This document shows, piece after piece, positions 21,701-33,070 of a stretch of 44,218 nucleotides of DNA (position 1 is its first letter; every line of letters starts with the position of its first letter). A program made the position numbers and the translations under genes. The stretch spans positions 1 to 44,218 of the forward strand of contig NW_014577583.1 in assembly GCF_000485595.1 (NCBI RefSeq). The letters run 5' to 3'. The DNA is from Priapulus caudatus (Eukaryota > Priapulida > Priapulimorpha > Priapulimorphida > Priapulidae). Below the pieces are notes generated by a model that saw only the letters and a list, made by a program, of their open reading frames with translations, searched no databases and was not told the DNA's origin.

Positions 21701-24700
21701 CTATGATGTCTAGCAGTGGGTGTTTCCTATTCAAGTTGTAAGCCATGCTACCGTAGTGTCTATAGCTGTGGCTGAGGTATCATGCTATTGGGATCAATAA
21801 CCATCTATATTTATTCTATAACATCTAGGCAGAACAGGTCCAGGAATCTGCTACCGTCTCTACACGGAGCAGGATTACGAAGCATTTGATGACTACACAA
21901 TGCCGGAAATTCACAAAGTGCCGTTAGACTCGCTCGTCCTGCAGATGATTGCCATGGGCTTGTCCGATGTCAGAACGTTCTCATTCATAGAGGCGCCATC
22001 TAGTGCTAGTATTGAGTATGCAGTGCAGAGTCTGAAGGAGCATGGTGCGCTTACACAAAGTGAAAAGCTAACGCCTATAGGTAACAATGATAGATTATGA
22101 TTATTATTATTATTGAAGCCTTATTACACCGGTACAATTTGCACTGAACAACATTAGAAACAGGTTATCTGCATACACACGTGCATAATAACGACACTGT
22201 ATGCGACTCTTCCAGGACAGATGCTGGGAAAGCTTCCCGTTGAAGTTGTCCTAGGAAAAATGCTAATTATGGGGTGCATTTTCAACATTGTGGAGCCGGT
22301 GACTACAATGGCTGCTGCACTGGCCATACAGAGTCCTTTCACAAACTATGCATACAGGTACAGCATGAGTTATCCACTGCTAGTAATACGAAGTGCATTT
22401 ACTCGATGCTTGATATTTCCACATTAACATCTGCATATCTGGCACTAATATCATAATTTGGCCACTACTCAGAGTTCAAAGTAAGTATCAGAGTTTTGCT
22501 CTCACACCTTTCCCTTGGCATTTTCTTGGTCAATTGCATGTCGCTTCAGACAATCTGTTATTACATCTTGCGATGAAGGCAGCTCACAGCCTAATAGAGG
22601 CACGATGTTACCAGTGTACGCACGCATCGGCCTGGTGCTGACGATGTGAAAAATATCAGTCTTCAATATATGTATTTGTATTTGAATTACATGCAATAAA
22701 GAATATATAAATAATAATAAATGATAATAAATGTCAAATGATAACAATAATAATATTCACCCCGGATGGTGTAAAAATTATGTCGAGCTTGATGTTATCG
22801 ATATGAAATCATCACATGCATGTATTATAAGCAATCTATGACATTCATTTCCACTCGGCCCACAAATGTTTCCGCTGTCCTCTCAATCAGGCAATATTAT
22901 ATACACATGCGCGCGTGTATGCGTGTGTGTGTCCTAGGGCGCTCTCCTAATTATACACACAGGTCTACTGATAAGAATTAATTACAGAAATCTATGCTGA
23001 GATACCCCTGACCATATTTAAATGCATTTTCAACACAAAATATAACTCCTGACGTGAGATATTAAGCATGTGCTAAAAAAGTAACGTAGCCAGATTGTGT
23101 ACTGACTGGTTTATGCAGCGGAGACCTTACATGCAAGGTCTGCTTCCTATTTCATAACTAAGTGAGGTCTACTGATGGAATATTATCATAGAAATCTATG
23201 CTGGGATAACCCCTCTTCACTTTAAATTCATAATTTTGGCAAGATATTCTTCTTCTTGAGAGATATTGCGCATGCGCGAGCACCGTTTCAGACGTGCAGT
23301 ACAGCCTAAATAAAAGTACGTAATATAGCTTGCTCCGGGAGCGAGGGGTGGGAAACTGAGGAAAGGTGGCAGGAAAGACAGCCGAGGGGCGGTGGAAGAA
23401 AAAGGAGGCTGAGCGTGCGACAAGGAAGACAAGAGAAAGGAAATAATGTTCTGTATGCCGCACAGGGACCCCGACGTCCTGCTGGCCCGAAAGAACCTCG
23501 AATCAAGCCACGGCGACTCGTTCACTCTGCTGAACTGCTTCAACGAGTGGCTGCAGCTGAAGGCGGGTCGAGGCACGTCGTCTCGACGCTGGTGCAAGAC
23601 GCGAGGTCTCGAGGAGCAGCGCTTCTACGAGATCACAAAGGTATTCGAGCGATGTGTGTCGGTAGTAGTAACAGGGGCGACGATGGAGGCCAGCTTAACC
23701 GCCGCCACCAAATCCGCAAAAGATATGTCTAAGTCTGTATCTTTATATAATTGTGGTGTGACCGCCGCCTAGGTGACTGATAAGCTGAGAGGAATTTAGA
23801 ATTTTTTGTGGTGGCAGTGGCTGGGTTGGGAGCAGCAGCAGTAGGGCAGTGGGGTAGTGGCAGCATGGGGGATTGTTGTGGTGGTGCCTATGCCTATCTA
23901 TATATATATATATATCTATATATGCCTATCGTATATACCATTGAAGCGTTGGTTGTTAGATGCACATGCATGCCACCGGTGTGCTGTAGGTAGTAATATT
24001 GCAGCAGTCACTTGCTGACCGTGCGTGTTGTATAGTCGTATGTGTGCATCCACAGCTGAGGCAGCAGTTCAGACAGCTTCTAAGCAGCCATGGGCTACTG
24101 GAGAAGAAGCCAGACCTGCAGACGAGCACAGAGCGGAGGCAGTACTACGGGGAAGTACAGCGGCTGAAGCGTATGAAGCGGGAGTATCACAGTGCCGCAC
24201 CACGCAAGCGCAAGGTCCTCAAGCGTGAATCCAACCACGAAATCGTAAGTTCTCTGTTGTTGCAATAAAATAACTGGCTGCTAACAGCCATCTGCTACTA
24301 GGAAGGTTAATAATGACAAATAATTTGTCATTATATTGTATGTATATAATTTGTATATTGTATATGTATATGTAATGTATATTGTATGTATGTATTGTAA
24401 TAATGACATAATAATTTGTCATTATTAACTGCTGATAACATGTCGTATGTGGATAAGGTTTCGTTAACTGCATTATTTAACATAAGAGTGTCAATTTAGT
24501 AGATGTACTTCAGACATTGCAATCTTAATTGCATCGATTTGGTTTTTCCCTGTTATATTTAATTGTCCCGTTGTTTATTTTGGTTGCGATTTCAGGAAGG
24601 GTTTCACGGTCACAGCAGTGACGAGGAGAAAGCTGTCGATATTCGAGATATCGATTTTCATCTTGCTCACAGCTCGTCAACACTGCGAGAGGAGGTAGAA

Positions 24701-27700
24701 GCAACCCAGCTGACTCACAAACATGTTATCCTGCTGAAGGTACTGCATTCTGTCATTGCAGTGGTAAAATAACATTCTATTCTTGCAGTTGTAGCGATGG
24801 ACACCCGTTTTCAAGGGTATAAAATGTACCACGTATTATCGTCGTGAAATGTAGATAGCACATTATACCATGGCGCGGATATGGTACCACGTTCTATGAT
24901 AGCATGATTAGTTCTAAATTTTATTGTTGCAGTGTTGAACCACAACGTTACATCATGATGGTGGTAAAAAGATACTATAGAGTTCATCATTGCAGTGCTG
25001 ATCCCCCGTATTCTATAATAATGGTATGGCAACATAGAGCTGCATTTACATAATCAGGTTAACTGCTCATTGTCTTACAGCTGATACTGAGCAGTGGCCT
25101 GTACCCTCAGTTGGCGATCGTAGATGAGAACAATTCTTTCCGACCAAATACCGATCAAGTGTTTCACACGAAAGACAAGCCGTTCGTAGTGCTGCACCCT
25201 GTTGGTGTGTTTGCTTCCGATCCAGAACTTCTGCAGCTGAAGGTTAACATGTCACTGTTTTATTGAGTTTGGCACTGTTCATTATTTTCTAGGCTGCTAT
25301 TTTTGCGAACACACGTGTCGTTTGCTGTGTTATTTGATTACGTTCTTCGTTTTGCCCCCGCATCTGTTGGCATGTTTTGTAGAGAGTTGTGCATCTAGAA
25401 ATTATTAATAACATTAATAGTTTACATTTAACATTAATACATTAATAACCTACTAGAGAATATTGATGAACATTATTACTCTGATAGACCGGCTTAATTA
25501 TCTGTATATTGTTTTTTGATCCAAGGACCTGGATGTAATGAGTAGCGAAGAGAGTAAGGACACTCAGCAAGTACAGACAAGCGCTAAGCATCAACTCCTA
25601 ACATATGTCACTCTGATGGAATCAAAGAACAAACCTTACATTATCAACACAACACGAGTTCCTGCACTGCAGGTGCGTTATTGCTACCTCTATTCCCGAT
25701 TTATTATTTCAAACATTTACAGTGCCTCGTGCTGATATCAGGCGTGAATAAAAACACGTTTTTAACCATGTTTTTGTCCACTATATATATATATATTAGG
25801 AATCACTAGGATTGTCCAATATTAGCTTTCAGTCTAGTACTGAATGTGTTCATGCATACGTTGATTTGACATATTTTGAGGTGTCAAAGTAAGCAGTAAA
25901 ACCCCATCTCATCGTATTGCTCCGCTCATAACTCTACTCTAACCATGTATGACAGACTTTGCTGCTGTTCGCCCATGCATTGGACACCAGTGCAGACCTG
26001 CAGAGGGTCGTTGCTGATGGCTGGTTGGAGGTGACCTTCATAGACACCGACCAGGCACATGGTACTATCAGTGGTGTGATACAAATCCGCCGTGCATGGG
26101 CTGAACTAGTGGAGAAACGACTCAGTGGTGAGTTGCTATCCAAGCACTAATATATAGCTATCATTTTTCACATGCAAGGAGGTGAAAGCATTTGAAAGTT
26201 TTTTTTTGCTTTTGTTTTATAACTGCACACTCCAATTTATATGGTTCTACAATGATTGTGTATACTAATTATGGATTTTTTAAAAGCAATTCGTTCAAAA
26301 TGTTGAAAACTTGCTATCATGCTGTGCTGTCCAATTTTTCCTTTTCCTTTTAAAATTAACTCCTGAATTTCTTATATACTTTATGTAAAGAACATCATTC
26401 ATGTAATATATTGTACCTCTGCTGGCAATACAGACATAAGTGGGAAGCATACCGAGGTACCAGCGATGTCGGAAACCAAGCTAGAGAGAAGATTGCAGGC
26501 ATTAATGTACACGGAGATTCCATATAAACTCAGGAGGGTGTTGGCAGCAGAGCGCCAGCATATGTACCTAGGATCAAGAGCAGGTAGTGTGTGTTTGCCG
26601 ATATCAGAACAGTGGTTGCTAAGGTGATTTTGTCAGATACGCGATGATGCTATTGCATCTATTTGATGTTTTGTTATAATGTCACTGTTGGGTAGCACCA
26701 AAATCGTCTTTGCATAGTATTAGGATACCAGATAACAGTTAAGCTTTACTTTTTGTACCTGTACATAATATGGCCAAATAATATTGGGCTATCAGCAGCA
26801 AATAGAATCCCACAATTTCAGGAGAGTTATCCACAGGGGAGAATCCCTTCTCTCCTGGTGAACAATGCGAGCTGGATGCTGTAAAGGGAGGTCTGCAGGT
26901 AACGGATTACCTCACCTATGGCTGGTAAGTTAAAATTCGCATGACTGCTACCCCTACCGCCTTCTGCGGCTGTATACACCCTTGTGTGTACATGCGTTGG
27001 TGTGTGCGTGTGTGCATGCGTGTATGCACACATACCTGTTTGTGTTTCTTTTTAATTGCTTTCCATGCAGTGACGTTAGTGGTTTTGCATTTTTTCATAT
27101 CCATAGTCAGTCGACTCGACTATGAGAATAAACATCTATATTATGTTACCGTCTCTTGGAGCTAACTTGGGTGGTGCTGCAATAGGCAGGTTATATATAT
27201 TACCAGTTTTCTCTTTCCCCATGCCCAAGTAGTGATTCAATGGACAGGTTTTCATGTACTGTGACCACTGGCATATAAGTTTGCTTGTTTTCAGTGCCCC
27301 CCCCCCTCGCCACCCAAATGGTACAGCATTTCCTAATTGCACCTGCTGCCAATTTTGTGTGATCATCATCTGCCTTGTCATCTGTGTTGCAGCCTTGATT
27401 GCTCAAGTCACAGCACGGCATTCCTAAGTAGTGTTTGGACGTGTCCAAGCTGTGAGTGCAAAATGGTGGTCAGCGAATTGCAGAGACTGCAACACGAGAA
27501 CAGCTGTGGTATGACGGAAGGTAACTACATAAGCACCATCGCTAATCTTAAGGTTACAGTCGGATGCCCACGTGAGACACTTATCAAAATATTTAATTAA
27601 TGTCATATTTAAAATATGGTTAATACTGTCTTTAGTCTTACGGTCTCTTACCCAGATATTTCAGAAGCATCAGTGCTTGAGTTTTATATCTTTATATCCA

Positions 27701-28269
27701 TTATATCTCTTTAATATCCATTTACAAACAATTCACATTCATTAAAAGGTAATACTATTCTAGCTTTCAGCATAATTTTCAGCTCTATTGGGCTCAATTT
27801 TTGGTACATAATAATTTTTACTACTCGGCATTAATATGAAATAACTAAAATTCGACTTAAAAATCGATGGTCGAAAATTTTAAAGAGAAAATAACTTGCC
27901 CTCTCTTCAAGTTATTGGTAATACCACTGCTTGTGATGCCTCTTGTGGCAATGACACAATATGCACTCATTTTCGCAATATTAGTCTGTTTATCTCTCTG
28001 GCTAGCTGCTATTTACGGTGTGGATTTTATCATATCTGCTCATTCAATCGTAATTGAACGAATACTCGATGTTCCTACGAGGTAGCATTGACGAGTTCAT
28101 GCCATGTGTTATTGCAGGAGAGGCGAGTAAAGTGGAGGAGGAAGAGGAGGAGGAAGATGATGGGCCAGTGAATCCTCTTAAGAAGTCCTATTATTGCGAA
28201 CCATGTAATAAGAATTTCAAGTTTACCTCAGTGGAGATTCTCAAACACAAGAAGCAGCATGCACAATAA
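16820..28269 (+). CDS. DHX34: DHX34, DEAH-box RNA helicase of nonsense-mediated decay
   Basis: ATP-dependent RNA helicase; in animals DHX34 helps activate UPF1 during mRNA surveillance. Exons: 16820-17584, 18065-18204, 18743-18920, 19361-19488, 19674-19774, 20177-20313, 20667-20752, 21322-21440, 21829-22080, 22216-22357, 23466-23640, 24056-24244, 24596-24739, 25081-25242, 25526-25672, 25956-26127, 26434-26583, 26822-26924, 27393-27520, 28118-28269. All introns are GT-AG and all phases agree, giving 3570 nt and 1189 residues (human is about 1140). Motifs: [10 protein letters not shown] 246-254, Ia TQPRR 271-275, II DEVH 340-343, III SAT 372-374, IV LIFMSG 441-446, [13 protein letters not shown] 498-509, VI QRKGRAGRTG 546-555. 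HA2/winged-helix and OB-fold regions follow. A His/Ser/Arg-rich N-terminus precedes [17 protein letters not shown]-terminal finger-like modules are CPSC...HENSC (exon 19) and CEPC...HKKQH (exon 20), separated by an acidic run. No lesion was seen. Confidence 0.96.
18655..18705. repeat. (TA)n microsatellite in DHX34 intron 2
   Basis: A TA run ends about 40 bp upstream of the exon 3 acceptor. Confidence 0.9.
19119..19159. mobile_element. CARGAG hairpin insertion in DHX34 intron 3
   Basis: Perfect 20 bp arms (CAGGGGTTAATAATGACAAA and complement) surround one central A. The flanks ATAATAT and GTAATAT match at 6 of 7. Relative to other copies it has GGGG in place of GGAG, matched by CCCC in the other arm, so the change is present in both arms. 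Confidence 0.85.
20074..20098. repeat. AT palindrome in DHX34 intron 5
   Basis: CAATATAATATATATATTATATTG is self-complementary but lacks the CARGAG ends and any duplication. Confidence 0.6.
22652..22745 (+). mobile_element. LINE/SINE 3' end with AATAAA and TAA-rich tail, intron 10
   Basis: TTTGAATTACATGCAATAAA (22681-22700) followed by (TAA/AAT)n-rich sequence is shared with 36284-36325, together with ~25 bp before it. Short shared 3' ends with microsatellite-like tails fit 5'-truncated retroposon insertions. The parent family is not identified. Confidence 0.55.
22961..23285. repeat. Diverged tandem duplication in DHX34 intron 10
   Basis: Two direct copies start at 22961 and 23165. Both begin AGGTCTACTGAT, continue with AGAAATCTATGCTG, GATA and CCCCT, then TTTAAAT, and end with GAGATATT followed by GCATG. 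Unit length is about 205 bp. No function is apparent. Confidence 0.6.
24296..24437. mobile_element. Long hairpin related to the GTTAATAATGACAAA subgroup, intron 12
   Basis: GGTTAATAATGACAAAT near the left pairs with TTTGTCATTATTAACTGCTG at the right. Each arm also folds on itself (TAATGACA...TGTCATTA). The centre is TGTATAT-rich. The arms are those of the hairpin at 19119, but with a ~100 bp interior and decayed ends; no clean duplication. Confidence 0.6.
24740..25080 (+). repeat. Degenerate repeat with splice-acceptor-like motifs, intron 13
   Basis: Motifs of the form TTCTxTCATTGCAGTG or ATTxTTGCAGT recur near 24746, 24780, 24920 and 24985, before the real acceptor TCTTACAG at 25080. They look like degenerate repeat units. 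The exon 14 start at 25081 is fixed by protein similarity and phase. Confidence 0.45.
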
Positions 28270-28360
28270 GATGCCAGCACTACGTATGTGTTTGCTGGTT
28301 TATGTTCTCGCCAGGTGGCCTCACTAGCTGTTAAATAACCAAAATATATTATATATATAT

Positions 28361-29057
28361 CAAGAGTACATAATAGAGAAGAGTATGACACCGTTTTAAC
28401 AGCGTTTTGCATAGTTTTCAACTGTGACTATCAATATGTGAATAAATATATTCAAACTTTACCTTGTTTTCGTATATGATTCTCCTTTAATCATATGACA
28501 CCACCAATTTACCTGAAAATCGTATGTGTTCTTCAAAAAAGTTATTTGAATAGGACACGGTTTCACAGTTTCCCCAAACTTTTGCATCTCTGCCGCCAAA
28601 CTTGATATATCGGCGGCAGCACCAGGTTGTAACTACGGGTGCTGGGGGCTGTTGTGGATATTAAGTAAGCGCAGTAACAGAACTTGTTTCACTTCCTTAT
28701 CAGGAACACAATGGCAACACAGCTAAAATCAGCTGCTAGCTCGCCGTGAGCACATTTATTTTTAGCACGCTGGAAACGCTACACGCTGAATACAATTCGA
28801 TGCCTAATCTCCCCAGCAGCCCCCGCCGTCCCGTCATAGACAATAGAACACTAATCTTATAATAAACTATGGCCGAACAAATGTGACCATTTGTGAAAAC
28901 TATGTGAAACCGTGTCGTATTCAAAGAACTTTTTTGAAGAACACATACGATTTTCAGGTAAATTGGTGGTGTCATATGATTAAGGGAGAATCATAGATGA
29001 AAACTATGCAAAATGCTGTTAAAACGGTGTCATACTCTTCTCTATTATGTACTCATG
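28361..29057. mobile_element. Large foldback element with CAAGAGTACATAATAGAGA ends
   Basis: Two inverted arms (about 28361-28582 and 28880-29057) share AAGAGTATGACACCGTTTTA, TTTGCATAGTTTTCA and ACCACCAATTTACCTGAAAA. The left arm has an extra 55 bp (28421-28475) where the right has three bases. The loop of about 300 bp has no gene. The ends match the small hairpin at 12461 over 18 bp. Both flanks are TA repeats, so the duplication cannot be resolved. Confidence 0.85.
28441..28446 (+). terminator. DHX34: Likely DHX34 poly(A) signal AATAAA
   Basis: This is the first AATAAA after the stop (172 bp downstream) and is followed by T-rich sequence. It lies inside a 55 bp segment present only in the left arm of the foldback at 28361-29057. 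Confidence 0.55.
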
Positions 29058-29072
29058 ATATATATATAATAT

Positions 29073-29113
29073 CAGGAGTTAATGAGACAAACAATTTGTC
29101 TCATTAACTCCTG
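29073..29113. mobile_element. CARGAG hairpin insertion with exact 7 bp duplication
   Basis: Perfect 19 bp arms (CAGGAGTTAATGAGACAAA and complement) surround a 3 base loop. It is flanked exactly by ATAATAT at 29066-29072 and 29114-29120. It lies 15 bp from the end of the large foldback. Confidence 0.9.
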
Positions 29114-29120
29114 ATAATAT

Positions 29121-31075
29121 ATATACATTTGTATGCAATACACATGTGCAACATGTATACAATGCGCGTGCGCCATGTTAGCGACAATCTACATCACGTG
29201 ATCCTTTGTTACTGCATGTAAATATGAAAAAATAATTTGTACTTCCAATTACAATAAAATCTATAGTGTAAAATGATTATCTCCTGGCATATATATAAGC
29301 ATTTATTACTATACAATCAAAAAATACATTATTACAGATCAAGCTTCTTCCATGAACTTCTGCTATAATATATGTACAGCATTTATATTTAGCACAAATG
29401 ATTAAATCACTGTTTTTATATCTGAAGGTAGGGTAGGGAAGCTAGGTAAACATCCAGTGTGCGCGTGGGTGCGTATGTATGCATGTAGCTCCTATTTCCT
29501 CATAAAAACGGTGTTCAACACGTGTCAACAACGTGCTAACAGAGTTCGACAGTCGTTATGGACCGGATGTTGACTGATTAGCATGGACAGGTTATCAGAT
29601 TAAAGTGTTGTTTGAGTTTGTAAGATAAAACTGGCATGCACTCGTATAAACACTCCTTATTCCATTATTCAGTGAACCAGAGAGAACAGGCCATAAAATG
29701 AACGAAAACTATTTTGACTGGACATTCCAAAGCATTTTCCAATTTACATTTGAATTACATTTCATGATAACAATGCTTCAAACAAAAAACAACTCTATTA
29801 TCCAATGAACCTCGAACACCTAGCGCACACTCTGCAAATGCCCTGTACATCTGTGCTAACACACAGACTAGCAATCAGCACTAAGGTACTCTTTTACTTG
29901 TACGCAACTCTGCCACACTTTCTCATTTACAGATGCACGACTAGTCGCTGCGACTAGCAACAGGTAAGTCAGCCTGGTCTCATGTCCGTGTTGCCTCCAG
30001 CAACGCTATTGGTCTTGTCAACTTAAGCAGATTAAAATAGCTGGGTGCGATACTCATGGTTGATTGCACACCGTAGTTATTACAAGGCCTACGACGCAGC
30101 AGTTTCTGCTTTTCACTATAGAGCCATGTAGACCTGCTCAAACGCATTCTGCAATATCATCATTGAACAAATATTGAAGTAGCATAGTACGCAATAGTAT
30201 AGAAGCATGAAATAGTATATAATGCATGTTCAAATAATCTTCAGCAGATACTAGACTAAGACTATCAATTTTAGAATGGCACACCTTATACTTTGTCTGA
30301 TACAGCCTCATAAAAATTTCAACGCGACTCGGCAGAAAGCTGCATAAGCAATGCAAATACACATTCACGCGAGATACGACTGTTTCTTGGAGCTACAGCA
30401 AAACATGCCAGGACTAATATTTACTGTTATATTTACACGAGCAAAGGTGCATGCGCGTGTATGATAGTGTATTTACACGTGTCAAGACGCAAAGGAAGTC
30501 ATTGCTGAACCTTTGCTGAACCATCCTAAGCCAGAGTTTGCAGAAGCACAGCAATATATTTACTTGGCTTACCTACAACTCACTCTACATGTACTCGCCA
30601 ATATTTAAACAGAATATTTACAAATCATCTGCCTAGTTTAACTGGACTATGGAGCAAACATACATGCTCTTGCTGCACATGGTAGGTACAGAGACGTTTC
30701 TAGGGAGCTATAGCTAGCTTCCCATCTGAACATGGCAGAAAACATCCCCCCTGCTAATAGCTCATTTCACAGCAAGTGGTAGTTAGAGGTAAAGTTTTCC
30801 AATGTAACATGCCACGGTTTTAAAAGCACATGGGTCCTGCACCATCTCAGTTCTCCATGGTCTCATCCCTCCATTTCACATAAGTATGCACTGCAGAACT
30901 AGCATTTTCTACATGCGCATAAGAACGGACTACAGTACTTACAAGGCACAAGGACCTTATTTACACAATATACACAAGTATGTGAATCGCAGATGTGTAA
31001 CCAATGTGCATGTTAGATTACTGCAAGCCAAGCTTCTTTTAGAACATATATATATCCTTGTCCACTATCTCAGTA
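29121..31075. other. Intergenic region between convergent genes; nothing recognised
   Basis: This is presumed 3' UTR and intergenic DNA between DHX34 and the BCL-2 gene. A TTTATT at 29302-29307 is an AATAAA on the minus strand and a possible but distant poly(A) signal for the BCL-2 gene. No gene, RNA or repeat was recognised. Confidence 0.4.
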
Positions 31076-31198
31076 TCAGGACTTCGCAAATTTGAAGATG
31101 AGTCCAGCTGTTCCAAGGCCGAATAGTGTCCACGCAAGTCCATTCCAAACCTTGTCATCGTCGTCGTGTTTGCTAGCAAATTTCTTCTCGAAAGCATC
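31076..31198 (-). CDS. BCL-2 family protein, last exon (membrane tail)
   Basis: This exon follows the acceptor GTTTTCAG (AG at 31199-31200), encodes 40 residues and stops at 31076-31078. It opens DAFEKKF, which completes the BH2 motif begun in the first exon (WIRKNGGW then DAF). Next come a charged linker KHDDDDK and a hydrophobic tail VWNGLAWTLFGLGTAGLIF ending KFAKS, the usual C-terminal anchor for the mitochondrial or ER membrane. Phase 0 joins exactly to the first exon. It is too short to stand out as an open frame and was found by searching the intron for the missing tail. Confidence 0.9.
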   Translation of the reverse strand, partial: DAFEKKFASKHDDDDKVWNGLAWTLFGLGTAGLIFKFAKS

Positions 31199-31310
31199 CT
31201 GAAAACATTAAAAGGACATCATTAGAAAATGGTAGTAACCAAGCAGAAACGTGTGAAGAGCGGGAAATGTATTTTTTGGAAAACGATACTCCTGCAACGT
31301 ATGGTATTAT

Positions 31311-31365
31311 CAAGAGCTAATAATACCTTAGCTCTTGGTAGCTTAAAAGGTATTATTAGCTCTTG
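31311..31365. mobile_element. CARGAG hairpin insertion with exact 7 bp duplication
   Basis: It starts CAAGAGCTAATAATACCTT and ends AAGGTATTATTAGCTCTTG, with an extra TAGCTCTTG in the loop. It is flanked exactly by GTATTAT at 31304-31310 and 31366-31372. It lies 112 bp inside the BCL-2 intron from the last exon's acceptor. Same subgroup as 14722. Confidence 0.9.
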
Positions 31366-31423
31366 GTATTATTGTAGCGAGAAACAAAGCTAAAATGTCT
31401 GTATCTTACTATAAATTGGAGAT

Positions 31424-31427
<4 letters not shown>

Positions 31428-31458
<31 letters not shown>

Positions 31459-31486
31459 ACGCGACCTGATGTGTGTGTGTGTGTGT
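31428..31486. repeat. (GT)n microsatellites
   Basis: Two TG runs (31428-31457 and 31471-31486) are separated by GACGCGACCTGA. Confidence 0.95.
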
Positions 31487-31714
31487 GGTGTAGTGTCCGG
31501 GCTACACGCTTTCCGCACGCTCAACGGATCCTCCTTCCAAACTTGTACGAACTTCTACAGTCATGACACGCTGCATGGGGCTATTTTTTTTCGCCCAGTT
31601 TCATTTTTTTCACATTCCACGTTCAAAACACCATTAAAATAGTGTAATTTTTATTGCATGCAACATCACAACACGACAAACACCGACGCCCAACCTGATC
31701 GGATCTTATATGAC

Positions 31715-32340
31715 TGTTCATATTTTTTTATTTTTTTTATTTATTTTTAGTTTTGCAACAACCTAACGGGGCCATGGACCGGGCTATTGGCTTAGACTAG
31801 CCGGTGCCCCCCAGACTGGCCCGTCTTATTTCAGGCCGCAGCCGTTGATCCCATCATTTCTTCAAAATGTTGCTCGAGGCGGCTATTGCTCCCCTAGGTG
31901 CGTTGGCCCTTAAATTACAAAAAACAGGGAATTACGAGATTATGGGATTCACTGGGAATTTCGCTTAGTCTGAATTCTGCGGCAACGCAGGACTCCGGAC
32001 TGCACTTGACACAGCCCTTCCCCGTCCCGTAGCCTTCTCGTTGGCGCCTTGCTGCGTAAGCATGTCATCGTACACATTCGTTGCAAAAAACATTGTCTGG
32101 CATCTGAAAGCGCACCGAAAAACCTATAATTAAAAACTGAAACTACCCTAATTACCTCAAATGACTTACTGCCCACCGCATGCCACTCACGATGTTTACT
32201 CGGTGACCGCATCTTTTTTTTTCTCTTTGCCCCATCGCACAATCCCCATTGGTTGTATACAAATCACGTGCCTCAAACTCCCTCAAATGGACGCCCCATG
32301 TTGTCAAGCCGACACATCCATAACGACATAACCCCAATGA
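31715..32340 (-). mobile_element. Possible retroposon 3' end with A-rich tail
   Basis: Read on the minus strand, GC-richer sequence unlike its surroundings ends in GGTTGTTGCAAAACTAAAAA and then an AATAAATAAAAAAAATAAAA tail at 31716-31751. This is the layout of a retroposed copy. The frames inside (31949-32242 and 32152-32337) resemble nothing I can name. Its 5' limit is uncertain. Confidence 0.35.
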
Positions 32341-32769
32341 CCCGATAGCTCTGAAAACGCCTTAGAAGCCACAGACGACACTGCCTGAAAACTGTCGTTG
32401 GATTCGCTCAATCCCATCTGTTTTTAATCTATTTCCTTCGGTTTTCTGATTTTTCTATTGTTTTCATCCATATTTACATGATTTAAAAAAAAAAATAAAA
32501 TTTTACAACAGTTTAATAACAACAAATATTTTTTTGGTTTTATAGAGTTCGTAGTGTTGTTAGGGTTAGCTTCATTGGGTGGTCACAATGCCACCATAGA
32601 ACAGGAGTCGAAGGTACCGCGTGATTTATCAACAATGCGGATTGGGAGCTATGAGGCCACAGTGTATATTTTCTCGCGCATATGGCCTGCGTCTCTTATT
32701 TATGGCTTGGGCACCATGGGAGTTTATACGCGTTAGGGCTTTTCGGGTAGCAAGCAGTATGGCGGGAAT

Positions 32770-33070
32770 TGTTCCCTGCGTACCAAGCCGCTACGCCGCA
32801 CCCGCGCGTGTTACTGCCAAACACAACTCATGCACCACGTGTACCTGCACACGTCACGCACGCGCACGCACTTGCACGCGAACGTGTACTGCACACTCTG
32901 CCGCGCACACGTTGCGCGACCACGCACTGTGTACACCTTGCCACACGGACCGCACACACCACATGCAGCAATGTGTAAGTTCTCACACGCACCACGCACG
33001 CACATGTAAGTCGCACGCTCGCACTCAACGTGTAGCGTGCACACCACTGCACTGTCGTACGTGCACTACA
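32770..33070. repeat. Degenerate CACACG/CACGCA-rich sequence
   Basis: Low-complexity CA/CG-rich sequence; frames are Thr/His/Cys-rich artefacts. It resembles the complement of the TG-rich block at 42950-44218. Confidence 0.7.
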
